This document shows, piece after piece, positions 6,356 through 15,837 of a stretch of DNA of 64,000 bases. A program made the position numbers and the translations under genes. The notes beneath the pieces are model-generated. The model did not search any database. It saw nothing but the letters and a program-made list of their open reading frames with translations, and was not told where the DNA came from. The stretch is taken from assembly GCA_021648375.1 (NCBI GenBank), contig JAKISW010000005.1, forward strand, positions 1 through 64,000. Direction: 5' to 3'. Source of the DNA: Devosiaceae bacterium. GTDB taxonomy: Bacteria > Pseudomonadota > Alphaproteobacteria > Rhizobiales > Devosiaceae. Numbering within the stretch: the stretch's first letter is position 1; each line of letters begins with the position of its first letter.

Positions 6356-8458
6356 TTAACGGGTAAAGGCTTGGGCATTGCCCGCGTCAACATTGATTAT
6401 ATTGCCGGTCGATTTTGCTGAAGCATCTGACACAAAGAACAGGATTGCCTCTGCGATGTCTTCGGGAAAAACATGGCGCTTAAGTAACGAGCGTTTGCGA
6501 TAATGCTCTTCAAGCTCATCTTCAGACATATTATAGGCGGCGGCTCGTTGTTTGCGCCACTGCCCTGTCCAGATTTTTGAGCCGCGCAATACTGCATCAG
6601 GGTTGACCGTGTTGACGCGAATTTGTGCACTCCCACCTTCAAGGGCCAGGCATCGTGCAAGGTGTAATTCGGCAGCTTTGGCAGTGCAATATGCTGCGGC
6701 GTTCGGGGATGCTGCAAGCCCGTTTTTGGAAGCTACAAAAACAATGTTGCCGCCATTTCCCTGGGCCCTGAACATTTTGAAGGCCTCACGCGAAACCAAA
6801 AAATACCCCGTGCTCAATATGTCCATATTCTTGTTCCACTGGGCAAGCGTAACTTCCTCGATTGGAGCTGAGGAGGCAAAGCCGGCGTTGGAAATCAAAA
6901 TATCCAGCCCGCCAAATTCAACAGCCGAGGCCGCAAGACCTTCAATGACCTGATTTTCGTTTGCTACATCAATCTTTACTGATCTGATAAAATCAGTGCC
7001 AAAAGTAACTTGAAGTTCCTGGCAGGCGCTTGCAAGGGCCTTCTCGTCAATGTCAGCAAGCACAACACATGCACCATGCTGAAGCAGGCGGTTTGCGGTT
7101 GCCTTGCCTATGCCCCCGGCGCCTCCAGTGACAAAAGCCACACGACCTGCCAGCGATTTGGGCGCTGGCATGCGCTGCAGTTTGGCCTCTTCAAGCAGCC
7201 AGTATTCAATATCAAATGCTTCTTGTTCCTCCAGACCCTGATAGGTGGAAACAGATGAGGAACCGCGCATGACGTTTATGGCATTTATGTAAAATTCGCC
7301 TGATATCCGTGCGGTTGCTTTGTCTTTGGCAAAGGTAATCATGCCAACACCGGGCACCAGATACACCACAGCGTTAGGATCACGCATCGGCGGGCTTTTG
7401 CTGTTTTTGCAGCGTTGATAATAGGCGGTGTAACTATCGCGATATTGCTCGAGCTTTGCTTCAAGCCCTATGAGGGTGGTTTCAATGTCCGGATTCTTCG
7501 GGTCGAAATCAATTACTATGGGCCGAATTTTGGTACGTAAAAAATGGTCAGGGCAACTGGTGCCCAATTCGGCAAGTTTGCGAAAATCATTGGATGTGAC
7601 AAATTGCAGAACTGCCTCGCTGTCATCAAAATGTCCGACCTTATAGCTCTTGGTTGAAATAAGTCCGCGAATTTTTGGCATCAGCTTTGAGGCGATTTCG
7701 CCTCGCTCACTGGGGGAAAGCGAAGGGGTGGCATTGCCGCCGAACACTTCTTGAGCAGCCGACTTTTTTTCAAGCCAGTCCATTGCCTGATTTATGGTGG
7801 AAACTGTTGTTTCATAACATTCCTGCGAGGTTTCCCCCCAGGTGAACAGGCCATGGCTTTCCAGAATAACACCCTTTGCCTTAGGGTTGTCGATGCAAAA
7901 TTTTTCAAGCCACAGACCCAACTCATAGCCAGGGCGTTTCCAGGGTAACCAGCCTATTGCATCGCCAAAAATTTCATTTGTCAAAGATTTGCTGTCGCTT
8001 GAAGCGGCGATGGCAATAATAGAATCGGGATGCATGTGATCAACAAAAATTTGTGGCACATAGGCATGCAGGGGCGTGTCAATCGAGGCGGCGCGCGGGT
8101 TCAGGTTGAATGTGCAGTGGGGAAGATAGGCCACCATTTCATCTTCGAATTCCAGACCCCGATAAAGTTTTTTAAGTGCCCTTAGTTTGTCCATATATAG
8201 TGTTGAAAAGCCGTCTGCCGTAATTGTTCCCAAGTCGCCGCCAGAGCCTTTGACCCATAAAACCTGAGCCTTTTCACCCGTTAGAGGGTCGTTCTGCCAT
8301 ATTTTGGAGGATGTATTGCCCCCGCCATAATTTGTTACACGTTTGTCTGATCCCAGCAGGTTTGAACGGTAAACCAGGCGCTCAGCTTCATTCATCTTTG
8401 CAACTGCTGCTTCGTCCCACAGGCTCTTAAGACCAGGCGTCCTCAAAGATTTGCTCAT
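6356..8458 (-). CDS. rhaD: Bifunctional rhamnulose-1-phosphate aldolase / lactaldehyde-type short-chain dehydrogenase
   Basis: A two-domain cytosolic enzyme of 700 residues. The N-terminal class II aldolase domain (about 1-410) has the zinc-site segments VDHMHPDSI and LESHGLFTWG. The C-terminal short-chain dehydrogenase (about 430-700) has the Rossmann motif TGGAGGIGKATA and catalytic YCTAKA. The expected reactions are cleavage of rhamnulose 1-phosphate to DHAP and lactaldehyde, and oxidation of the latter. Such fusions are known in rhizobia and Bacillus. The start at 8458 (MSKSLRTPG) follows AGGGGGA; the in-frame codon at 8512 has no ribosome site. It is the first gene of the divergent rhaDI unit. 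Confidence 0.94.
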   Translation of the reverse strand: MSKSLRTPGLKSLWDEAAVAKMNEAERLVYRSNLLGSDKRVTNYGGGNTSSKIWQNDPLTGEKAQVLWVKGSGGDLGTITADGFSTLYMDKLRALKKLYRGLEFEDEMVAYLPHCTFNLNPRAASIDTPLHAYVPQIFVDHMHPDSIIAIAASSDSKSLTNEIFGDAIGWLPWKRPGYELGLWLEKFCIDNPKAKGVILESHGLFTWGETSQECYETTVSTINQAMDWLEKKSAAQEVFGGNATPSLSPSERGEIASKLMPKIRGLISTKSYKVGHFDDSEAVLQFVTSNDFRKLAELGTSCPDHFLRTKIRPIVIDFDPKNPDIETTLIGLEAKLEQYRDSYTAYYQRCKNSKSPPMRDPNAVVYLVPGVGMITFAKDKATARISGEFYINAINVMRGSSSVSTYQGLEEQEAFDIEYWLLEEAKLQRMPAPKSLAGRVAFVTGGAGGIGKATANRLLQHGACVVLADIDEKALASACQELQVTFGTDFIRSVKIDVANENQVIEGLAASAVEFGGLDILISNAGFASSAPIEEVTLAQWNKNMDILSTGYFLVSREAFKMFRAQGNGGNIVFVASKNGLAASPNAAAYCTAKAAELHLARCLALEGGSAQIRVNTVNPDAVLRGSKIWTGQWRKQRAAAYNMSEDELEEHYRKRSLLKRHVFPEDIAEAILFFVSDASAKSTGNIINVDAGNAQAFTR

Positions 8459-8609
8459 GTATTCCCCCTGATGTTGAAAATCGAAATTCCAACACTTTGC
8501 AACGCATGTCAATCAGTTTCAGTCAAAACGGATCAAATATGACTGAATTTGACAGAATTTGATTGACATAGCGATTAATTGATGGAAACTTTGAATCCTA
8601 GGGGGAAAG
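8459..8609. promoter_or_regulatory. Divergent rha promoter region with phased repeats
   Basis: These 151 bp separate rhaD and rhaR. Within them GACTGAATTT (8541-8550), GACAGAATTT (8551-8560) and GATTGACATA (8561-8570) repeat with exact 10-bp, one-helical-turn phasing, and TCAGTCAAAA (8519-8528) is a related inverted copy. TTGACA-like hexamers occur on both strands. This is the most likely RhaR operator and bidirectional promoter. Confidence 0.6.
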
Positions 8610-9419
8610 ATGCACGAAAAAGAACGACATCGAATTATTCTGTCTCTGGTTCAGAGTCGGCCCGTGGCGGTAATTCAGGATCTGGTAGAAATGACCGGTG
8701 CCTCGGAGGCAACAATACGTCGTGATATTGCAGCCCTGCATGTGCAGGGAAGTTTGCGTCGGGTACGAGGTGGCGCTGAGGCGATAACACCGCCATCGCA
8801 AACTGTTCTTATGGGGCGCCCCTACAGGGTTAATGAAGAAATTAACCTCGCATCAAAAAATGCAATTGCGCGCGAAGCGGTGGCCCTGTGCAATGATGGG
8901 GAAGCAATAATAATCAACGGCGGCACCACAACCTATCAAATGGTTCACCGCCTCGCCGGTCGACAGATGCAGGTTTTTACAAATTCATTTCCGATTGCCG
9001 AGCATCTTTTACATCACTCCAAAAATACGGTTCTGGTTCCCGGAGGCACGATTTATCGCGAGCAAAACATTATTCTTAGCCCATTCGATAATGATACTTC
9101 ACAAAGCTTTTACGCCAGTAAAATGTTTATGGGTGCTCATGCAATCGGGCCGATAGGTGTCATGGAAAGTGATCCTTTGTTGATCCAGGCGGAACTAAAA
9201 CTGATTGGTCAGGCGGATGAGCTGATCGTGCTTGCTGATTCTGCAAAATTTAAGTCGCGCTCCAGTCTGATCGTGTGTGCGCTAAGCCAAATTTCCACGG
9301 TGATTACTGATCCTGGAATTAGTGAAGAAGACTGCGATATGCTGAAGGAGGCAGGCGTCAGAGTGATTGTTGCCGAGGCACAGCAGGAAGAGAGAAAGAA
9401 ATCCACTTCGGCCGCATAG
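8610..9419 (+). CDS. rhaR: DeoR-family transcriptional regulator of rhamnose genes
   Basis: A sugar-responsive DNA-binding regulator of 269 residues. An N-terminal DeoR helix-turn-helix (residues 1-60, with EMTGASEATIRRDIAAL) is followed by a DeoR C-terminal sensor domain containing INGGTTTYQM and LADSAKF, the phosphosugar-binding signature. It has GGGGGA 5-6 nt upstream of its ATG. The position, divergent from rhaDI and first in front of rhaSTPQUK, equals that of RhaR in Rhizobium leguminosarum, reported there as a negative regulator. The effector is presumably a phosphorylated rhamnose intermediate, inferred from the family. Confidence 0.92.
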   Translation: MHEKERHRIILSLVQSRPVAVIQDLVEMTGASEATIRRDIAALHVQGSLRRVRGGAEAITPPSQTVLMGRPYRVNEEINLASKNAIAREAVALCNDGEAIIINGGTTTYQMVHRLAGRQMQVFTNSFPIAEHLLHHSKNTVLVPGGTIYREQNIILSPFDNDTSQSFYASKMFMGAHAIGPIGVMESDPLLIQAELKLIGQADELIVLADSAKFKSRSSLIVCALSQISTVITDPGISEEDCDMLKEAGVRVIVAEAQQEERKKSTSAA

Positions 9420-9465
9420 GGCGGTCAAGGTTGATAAATGAATGAAAACAAAAGGGAGAAAACGA

Positions 9466-10458
9466 ATGAATAATCTAAGAAAACTGGCTGTGGCCGTAGC
9501 ATTGTCTGCGGCGGCGATGGTCGCTTTGCCGGCGAATGCAGAAACTCGCATAGCCCTGGTCGTTAAGACACTTGGCAACGGGTTTTTTGATGCTGCGGCC
9601 AAAGGGGCCGAGGAGGCAGCGGCGGAGCTGGAGCACGTGAGCATTATTTACACAGGGCCAACTTCAGCAACTGCAGAAGGCCAGATTGAAATCATCAACG
9701 CTTTGATTGCGCAAAACGTTGATGCGATTGCAATTTCAGCAAACGACCCGGATGCTTTGGTGCCGGTACTGCAAAAAGCAATGGATCGCGGTATTGCGGT
9801 AATTTCATGGGATTCAGGAGTTGCACCGGAAGGGCGTCAATTGCATCTTAATCCATCTGATACTGCTCTGATTGGTGAAACAATCATCAAGCTGGCAGCT
9901 GATTTCCTGCCCGATGGCGGTGATGTGGCAATTCTTTCCGCATCGTCAACAGCTGCAAATCAGAATTCGTGGATTGCTGCTGCAGAAGATATTCTGCCGA
10001 GCAAATATCCAAATATCAATCTCGTAGCGACAGTTTATGGCGATGATGATTCCGTAAAAAGCACTGATGAAGCCAAGGGACTTATTGCGTCCTATCCTGA
10101 TCTTAAGGCAATTATCGCACCGACCACTGTTGGTGTTGTGGCTGCCGCCCAGGTGGTTACCGATATGGGTTTAATTGGCCAGATAAATGTTACCGGTCTG
10201 GCATTGCCTTCGGAGTTCAAGCAGTTCATCGACAATGGGGCATCGCAGGCAGTAGCATTGTGGAACCCGATTGACCTTGGATATTCAGCGGTTTACCTGG
10301 CTAATGCTTTGGCTGAGGGTGCTGTAGCTGAGCCTGGCGCAACACTTTCTATAGGTAAAGTGGGCGAGATTACACTGGACGATAATAATTCAGCTGCAAT
10401 GGCAGCGCCGTTCCAGTTTGATGCTTCAAATATTGAAGAGTTCGCAAAAATATATTGA
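9466..10458 (+). CDS. rhaS: Rhamnose ABC transporter periplasmic binding protein
   Basis: A type I periplasmic binding protein of the ribose/rhamnose class, 330 residues. A signal peptide (MNNLRKLAVAVALSAAAMVA, cleavage after ANA near residue 24) precedes TRIALVVKTLGNGFFDAAAK and the hinge-region stretch IDAIAISANDP-like NVDAIAISANDPDALVP. The ATG at 9466 is chosen because GGGAG lies 8 nt upstream; the ATG at 9442 would put eight basic residues in front of the signal peptide. A stem-loop follows the gene, which commonly lets the binding protein be made in excess over the membrane parts. Confidence 0.93.
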   Translation: MNNLRKLAVAVALSAAAMVALPANAETRIALVVKTLGNGFFDAAAKGAEEAAAELEHVSIIYTGPTSATAEGQIEIINALIAQNVDAIAISANDPDALVPVLQKAMDRGIAVISWDSGVAPEGRQLHLNPSDTALIGETIIKLAADFLPDGGDVAILSASSTAANQNSWIAAAEDILPSKYPNINLVATVYGDDDSVKSTDEAKGLIASYPDLKAIIAPTTVGVVAAAQVVTDMGLIGQINVTGLALPSEFKQFIDNGASQAVALWNPIDLGYSAVYLANALAEGAVAEPGATLSIGKVGEITLDDNNSAAMAAPFQFDASNIEEFAKIY

Positions 10459-10473
10459 TCTGAACTCAACACA

Positions 10474-10505
10474 GTGCCCGGCGACTTGGTTGAGTTGCCG
10501 GGCAC
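10474..10505 (+). terminator. Intercistronic stem-loop between rhaS and rhaT
   Basis: GTGCCCGGC (10474-10482) pairs perfectly with GCCGGGCAC (10497-10505) around a 14-nt loop, followed only by TTTG. With the 143-bp gap, this fits an attenuator or mRNA-stabilising hairpin that raises rhaS over rhaTPQ rather than a full terminator. Confidence 0.65.
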
Positions 10506-10601
10506 TTTGCAGGTATCTATACTTTGCTTAAAAATCACGCCCATAATAGTGGCGTTCTCTGCTTAACTTAGTCCCCAAAGGGGCAACGGGGCTCAGAAAC
10601 T

Positions 10602-12110
10602 ATGACACAGCCAAAGCTCAGCCTTTTTGGAATTTGCAAATCCTTTCCGGGGGTTCGTGCGCTTAACGAGGTGGGTCTGGAGCTTTACTCAGGTCAGGTT
10701 ACAGCGCTGATTGGCGAGAACGGGGCTGGAAAATCAACGCTGGTAAAAATATTAACTGGTATTTACCAGCCTGATGCCGGCGAAATCAAAATCGAGAATA
10801 AGGTAATTGAGTTTGCTGGCCCACATGCCGCCTTTGAAAAAGGCATCACAGCCATTCATCAGGAAACTGTGCTGTTTGATGAACTTTCTGTAGCTGAAAA
10901 TATCTTTTTGGGACATGCGCCGCGTACCCGCTTTAAAACCATTGACTGGAGAAAAATGTACGCAGCAGCGCAAGAGCTGCTTAGCGATCTTGGGGCCGGT
11001 CATATTGATCCTGAAATGCAATTAAAAGAATTGGGAATTGCCCAGAAACATTTGGTAGCCGTGGCCCGTGCCATGTCAATTGATGCCGAAATAGTCATAA
11101 TGGACGAGCCAACTGCGGCGCTATCGCACAAAGAAATCGAAGATTTGTTTGAGTTGATCGAATTACTCAAGCGTCAGGGTAAGGCCGTGCTGTTCATCTC
11201 GCATAAAATGTATGAAATCTACCGGATTGCAGATCGCTTCACGGTATTTCGAGATGGTGAAATGGTTGGGAAGGGATTGTTGAAGGATACCAGCCAGGAC
11301 GAAATTGTACACATGATGGTGGGCCGTTCAGTTGATCAGATTTTTCCAAAACGACAAGCCAACATCGGAAAGAGTGTTCTTTGTGTAAGCGGCCTTGGGC
11401 ATCCAACTGAATTTGAAGATATTTCATTTGAACTGCGGCAGGGGGAAATTCTGGGTTTTTACGGACTGGTTGGTGCCGGTCGCAGCGAAGTCATGCAGGC
11501 GATTTTTGGCGTTACAATCCCCAATGCCGGTAGCGTTTTACTGGATGGCAAGGAAATCCGTGCCAGATCGCCAGCCGATGCCATCAAGGCTGGTATTGTT
11601 TATGTTCCCGAAGAGCGCGGTCAGCAGGGGGTAGTGACAGACCTGCCGATTTATCAAAATATATCACTGCCTTCTTTGCACAAAACTTCAAAAAACGGCT
11701 TCCTTCGATTGGCGCAGGAATTTGCATTGGCCCGTGAATTCACAGAGCGCATTGATTTGCGTGCGTCATCATTCAGCCAAAACGCGGGTACGCTTTCCGG
11801 CGGAAATCAGCAAAAAGTAGTGATTGCAAAATGGCTGGCCACTCGGCCTCGGGTTATTATTCTGGATGAGCCTACCAAGGGGATCGATATTGGCTCAAAA
11901 GCTGCGGTGCATGAATTTATGGGCGCGCTGGTTTCTCAAGGGTTGAGTGTGATTATGATTTCTTCGGAACTGCCGGAAATTCTGGGTATGAGTGATCGGA
12001 TAATTGTTATGCGTGAAGGGCTTATTGTTGCGCGCTACGATAATAATGATGAGATCAGCGCTGAATTATTGATCAGGACAGCAGCGGATATTCAGGAAAA
12101 TGCGGCATGA
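10602..12110 (+). CDS. rhaT: Rhamnose ABC transporter ATP-binding protein (double ABC)
   Basis: A sugar-importer ATPase of 502 residues with two tandem ABC domains (RbsA/XylG class). The first has Walker A GENGAGKST and Walker B VIMDEPTAAL. The second has a degenerate Walker A GLVGAGRSE, typical of this class, signature LSGGNQQKV and Walker B IILDEPTKGID. It acts on the cytoplasmic face with RhaP and RhaQ. The stop codon overlaps the rhaP start by 4 bp (ATGA). The mature order S-T-P-Q-U-K equals the rhizobial rhamnose operon. Confidence 0.94.
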   Translation: MTQPKLSLFGICKSFPGVRALNEVGLELYSGQVTALIGENGAGKSTLVKILTGIYQPDAGEIKIENKVIEFAGPHAAFEKGITAIHQETVLFDELSVAENIFLGHAPRTRFKTIDWRKMYAAAQELLSDLGAGHIDPEMQLKELGIAQKHLVAVARAMSIDAEIVIMDEPTAALSHKEIEDLFELIELLKRQGKAVLFISHKMYEIYRIADRFTVFRDGEMVGKGLLKDTSQDEIVHMMVGRSVDQIFPKRQANIGKSVLCVSGLGHPTEFEDISFELRQGEILGFYGLVGAGRSEVMQAIFGVTIPNAGSVLLDGKEIRARSPADAIKAGIVYVPEERGQQGVVTDLPIYQNISLPSLHKTSKNGFLRLAQEFALAREFTERIDLRASSFSQNAGTLSGGNQQKVVIAKWLATRPRVIILDEPTKGIDIGSKAAVHEFMGALVSQGLSVIMISSELPEILGMSDRIIVMREGLIVARYDNNDEISAELLIRTAADIQENAA

Positions 12111-13084
12111 GCCGAATTTTGAAAACCCGTGAAATATGGCTGGCCCTGGTTATTACGGTTTTGATTATTGCCATTACATTGCGTGCTCCAGGGTTTGCAC
12201 GGCCTGAAAACCTGTTTGAAATATTCAACAATACATCCATTTTAATGATTTTGGCCTTGGGGCAGATGGCGGTTATCATCACCCGTTCGATCGATCTTTC
12301 CATGGCATCCAACCTGGCATTATCGGGGATGATTGTTGCCTTGATCAATGCGGCATATCCTCAAATCCCGGTACCAATGCTGATGTTACTGGCAACATTT
12401 TGTGGTCTGGTATTTGGAGCGTTTAACGGAATACTGGTCTGGAAACTGGGTATCCCCGCCATAGTGGTAACCCTTGGAACCCTGACAATATTTCGCGGAC
12501 TTATATTTCAGATTGCGGGCGGTAAATGGGTGAATGCTGACAAATTCAGTGAAGATTTTGTTCAATATACCCGCATCGATTTTCTTGGTCTGCCCCTGTT
12601 ATCCTGGTATGCCATAGTCATTGCGGGGTTGTTTTTCCTTTTGATGACCCGCACCCCTTTGGGGCGCTCAATCTATGCAATTGGTGTTAATCCGGTCGCA
12701 TCAGTTTATGCGGGCATTGATGTGGGGCGTACCACGTTCATCGCCTTTTGCATTTCAGGAGCTCTTGCCGGGTTTAGCGGCTATCTTTGGGTATCACGCT
12801 TTGTAATCGGCTCAGTGCAAGTCGCAGCCGGCTATGAGCTGACGATAATCGCAGCCTGCGTAATAGGTGGTGTGTCCATTGCCGGTGGAATTGGAACAGT
12901 AGGCAGCGCCTTGCTTGGGGCATTGTTTTTAGGGGTTATCGGTAGCGCTTTGCCGGTTATCAATATTTCACCGTTCTGGCAGATGGCAATATCGGGCGCA
13001 GCAATAATTATTGCGGTGATTTTGAATGCTCGCAGCTCCCGGCAAAAGGGACGCATAATCCTGAAAACGGGGTCAGCTAAATGA
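12107..13084 (+). CDS. rhaP: Rhamnose ABC transporter permease 1
   Basis: An inner-membrane permease of the RbsC/XylH class (BPD_transp_2), 325 residues, mostly hydrophobic with roughly 8-10 membrane segments. Family landmarks are QMAVIITRSIDLSMASNLAL near residue 55, GIPAIVVTLGTLTIFRG near 120 and the late glycine-rich ACVIGGVSIAGGIGTVGSAL. It overlaps both rhaT and rhaQ by 4 bp, so the importer subunits are translationally coupled. Confidence 0.93.
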   Translation: MSRILKTREIWLALVITVLIIAITLRAPGFARPENLFEIFNNTSILMILALGQMAVIITRSIDLSMASNLALSGMIVALINAAYPQIPVPMLMLLATFCGLVFGAFNGILVWKLGIPAIVVTLGTLTIFRGLIFQIAGGKWVNADKFSEDFVQYTRIDFLGLPLLSWYAIVIAGLFFLLMTRTPLGRSIYAIGVNPVASVYAGIDVGRTTFIAFCISGALAGFSGYLWVSRFVIGSVQVAAGYELTIIAACVIGGVSIAGGIGTVGSALLGALFLGVIGSALPVINISPFWQMAISGAAIIIAVILNARSSRQKGRIILKTGSAK

Positions 13085-14085
13085 GCGATAAGTCAAAACA
13101 GACACGCCAAATTCCCAACAGCCTTGAGAAACCATTGCACTCGGCCCTGCTGTCATGGCCAACATTGTTGCTGGGGGTGGCGATTTTTCTTTTTATTCTG
13201 AATTCACTCGCAACCCCCTATTTTTTGTCCCCCTGGACATTGTCTGATGCGACATTCAACTTTACCGAAAAAGCCCTGATAGCACTGGCGATGGCGCTAC
13301 TGATAATTTCCGGGGAAATTGACCTGTCGGTTTCAGCGATTATCGCACTGGCCTCTACGATGATGGGATTGGCGTTGCAGTTTGGCGTTGATACACCGGG
13401 GCTGGTGGCAATTGGAATTTTTACCGGGCTGGTGTGTGGTGCATTTAACGGGGCATTGGTAACCGGTATGGGCCTGCCCTCCATTGTGGTGACAATTGGC
13501 ACAATGAGCTTTTTTCGCGGTATTTCATTTATCGTGCTGGGGGATCAGGCGTTCAAGGGCTATCCAGACAGTTTCGCCTTTTTTGGGCAGGGTTATGTCT
13601 GGTGGGTTATTTCGTTTGAATTCGTACTCTTTCTGGGAGCGGCGATTTTTTATTACATTTTGCTGCACCACACCAATTTCGGGCGTCAGATATTTTTTAT
13701 CGGAAACAATAAAACAGCGGCGCGTTTTTCAGGGGTTCGGGTTGAGTGGGTTAAATTCAAATTGTTCTGCCTGACCGGTATTATGTCTGGAATTGCAGCA
13801 GTGCTGTTAACCTCCCGGCTGGCTTCAACACGCCCTTCGATCGCTGCCGGGTGGGAGTTGGAAGTAATAACCATGGTGGTGCTTGGCGGTGTTGCTATTT
13901 TAGGTGGTGTCGGCACTATTCAGGGCGTGGTTATTGCCGCATTTATTATGGGACTGGTTACCTTTGGATTGGCGCTGCTGAACGTTCCGGGTATTGTGAT
14001 TTCAATATTTGTTGGTGCATTGCTGATTGGAATTATTGCAGTGCCGGTTATTATCTCTCGCATCCAAACAAGGATCAGCAAATGA
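13081..14085 (+). CDS. rhaQ: Rhamnose ABC transporter permease 2
   Basis: The second RbsC-class permease, 334 residues, is paralogous to RhaP: LLIISGEIDLSVSAIIALAS, GLPSIVVTIGTMSFFRGISF and VVLGGVAILGGVGTIQGV align with the same landmarks in RhaP. Having two different permeases indicates a heterodimeric channel. The start overlaps rhaP by 4 bp and the stop overlaps the mutarotase ATG by 4 bp. Confidence 0.93.
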   Translation: MSDKSKQTRQIPNSLEKPLHSALLSWPTLLLGVAIFLFILNSLATPYFLSPWTLSDATFNFTEKALIALAMALLIISGEIDLSVSAIIALASTMMGLALQFGVDTPGLVAIGIFTGLVCGAFNGALVTGMGLPSIVVTIGTMSFFRGISFIVLGDQAFKGYPDSFAFFGQGYVWWVISFEFVLFLGAAIFYYILLHHTNFGRQIFFIGNNKTAARFSGVRVEWVKFKLFCLTGIMSGIAAVLLTSRLASTRPSIAAGWELEVITMVVLGGVAILGGVGTIQGVVIAAFIMGLVTFGLALLNVPGIVISIFVGALLIGIIAVPVIISRIQTRISK

Positions 14086-14402
14086 GTGATGAAAAAATTG
14101 CCTTTAAAATGCAATTGAACCCCGGCATGAAAGACGAATATCTGCGCCGTCATAATGAAATTTGGCCTGAACTTATAGCGGCGTTGAAGGAGGCCGGGGT
14201 GCGGGATTATTCCATCCATCTGGACCCTGAAACCAATACGCTTTTTGCTATTATGTGGCGCCGCAAAGACCATGGGCTTGATGCTCTGTCAAAGAGTGAT
14301 ATCATGGGCAAATGGTGGGATCATATGGCAGATATTATGCAAACCCATTCAAATAATGAGCCGGTGGCCACATCCCTTGAATGCCTGTTTCACCTAAAAT
14401 GA
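14082..14402 (+). CDS. rhaU: L-rhamnose mutarotase
   Basis: Interconverts the alpha and beta anomers of L-rhamnose so that the isomerase receives its preferred form. The 106-residue ferredoxin-like protein matches the RhaM/YiiL family (rhaU in rhizobia): MQLNPGMKDEYLRRHNEIWPE at the start with the conserved His, YSIHLDPETNTLFA, and WWDHMADIM near the end. The ATG at 14082 overlaps the rhaQ stop (ATGA); a longer in-frame extension would lie wholly inside rhaQ and is not credible. The stop overlaps the rhaK start by 4 bp. Confidence 0.93.
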   Translation: MSDEKIAFKMQLNPGMKDEYLRRHNEIWPELIAALKEAGVRDYSIHLDPETNTLFAIMWRRKDHGLDALSKSDIMGKWWDHMADIMQTHSNNEPVATSLECLFHLK

Positions 14403-15808
14403 GCAGGCCAGCACCCGCCCGCTTTGTTGCCGTTATAGATATCGGAAAAACCAATGCCAAACTGGCCCTGGTTGATCTGGAAACTTTTAGCGAAATTGCG
14501 GTGCGCACCCGACCTAACAAGCAATTGAGCGGCGTGCCCTATCCCCACGCGGATACCGAAGGAATTTGGGAATTTGTCTGCAAATCACTGGCAGAGCTGA
14601 ACCAGAAAACGCCAATCGAGGCTATTTGCTGCACAACCCACGGGGCGACTGCGGCGCTTGTTTCCAGTTCTGGTGAATTGGCATTGCCGGTACTTGATTA
14701 CGAGTATAGCGGACCGGACGAGTGCGATAATGAATACGGGCTTTTAAGACCTGAATTCTCCCAAAGCCTGACACCCCCTCTGCCCGGGGGGCTGAACCTT
14801 GGCAAACAACTGTTTTGGCAGGAACAACAATTTCCTGCGGAGTTTTTACGTACCAAGTGGATATTGCCCTATCCGCAATATTGGGGTTTTCGACTTAGCG
14901 GTGTTGTAGCTAGCGAAATATCTTCCATTGGTTGCCATACTGATCTGTGGAATTTTAGAACCAACCAGTTTTCTGATCTGGTCAGCAGCCAGGGCTGGGA
15001 GGAAAAATTTGCACCATTGCGACAGGCAAACGAGGTTTTGGGGCCAATCAAACAAACGCTGGCGCAGGAACTTGGTTTAAATGAACACATTCCGGTTCAC
15101 GTGGGAATTCACGATTCCAATGCATCATTACTGCCCCATTTGATTGGAGAGAAAGCACCATTTGCTGTTGTATCTACCGGAACATGGGTGGTGGTTTGTG
15201 CGCCCGGCGGCAACCTGAAAAACCTTGACCCGACACGTGACAGTTACGCAAATATTGATGTATTTGGCCAAACGGTGCCTTCAGCACGCTTTATGGGTGG
15301 GCGTGAATTTACCAATCTTATTGGTGCTAAGGTGTGTGATCCTGATCTGGATACAATAAAACACGTTCTGAAATGTTCATGGATGCTTTTACCTTCGCTT
15401 AGCCAGGGAAGCGGTCCGTTTCCTGAGCTGCACTCTCGTATGAGCGTAGCGCGTGAAGAAATGTCTAAACCGGCCTATCAAGCAGTTGTTTCGTTGTATC
15501 TGGCGATGATGACAAACGAATGTCTGGACCTTGCAGGTGCATTAGGCGACATTATTATTGAGGGGCCGTTCGTTAAAAACGATTTGTTTCTGCAATTGCT
15601 CCAGGCCGCTTCAGGCAGGCGGGTTTTGGCTCAAAAATCAAATCGTACCGGAACTTCCATAGGGGCAGCGTTGCTTACAAAAAATCCGATGGGCGTCTTG
15701 CCTCCTGCAACATCAGAAAAAGTGTCAGATAGACTTCAAACAGAATTGAGCGCATATGCGCAAAAATGGCGCCTCGCCACAAAGGAAGCACTAAACAAAA
15801 TTTTATGA
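14399..15808 (+). CDS. rhaK: Rhamnulokinase, FGGY family
   Basis: Phosphorylates L-rhamnulose to rhamnulose 1-phosphate with ATP. The 469-residue protein has the FGGY/ASKHA opening AVIDIGKTNAKLAL, the middle motif VHVGIHDSNASLLP and STGTWVVVC phosphate-binding region. It corresponds to RhaK of Rhizobium leguminosarum, where the kinase has been found necessary for ABC uptake of rhamnose. The start is placed at 14399 (MSRPAP) because of the ATGA overlap with the mutarotase; an in-frame ATG at 14381 is less likely. It is the last gene of the operon, followed 29 bp later by a repeat element. Confidence 0.92.
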   Translation: MSRPAPARFVAVIDIGKTNAKLALVDLETFSEIAVRTRPNKQLSGVPYPHADTEGIWEFVCKSLAELNQKTPIEAICCTTHGATAALVSSSGELALPVLDYEYSGPDECDNEYGLLRPEFSQSLTPPLPGGLNLGKQLFWQEQQFPAEFLRTKWILPYPQYWGFRLSGVVASEISSIGCHTDLWNFRTNQFSDLVSSQGWEEKFAPLRQANEVLGPIKQTLAQELGLNEHIPVHVGIHDSNASLLPHLIGEKAPFAVVSTGTWVVVCAPGGNLKNLDPTRDSYANIDVFGQTVPSARFMGGREFTNLIGAKVCDPDLDTIKHVLKCSWMLLPSLSQGSGPFPELHSRMSVAREEMSKPAYQAVVSLYLAMMTNECLDLAGALGDIIIEGPFVKNDLFLQLLQAASGRRVLAQKSNRTGTSIGAALLTKNPMGVLPPATSEKVSDRLQTELSAYAQKWRLATKEALNKIL

Positions 15809-15837
15809 GGTTTTGCCAGCATCATTGAGTCATGACC

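Noticed and set aside
13851..14081. 77-codon N-terminal extension of the mutarotase frame
   Set aside because: It lies entirely within rhaQ in another frame; the family length of about 104 residues and the ATGA overlap set the start at 14082.
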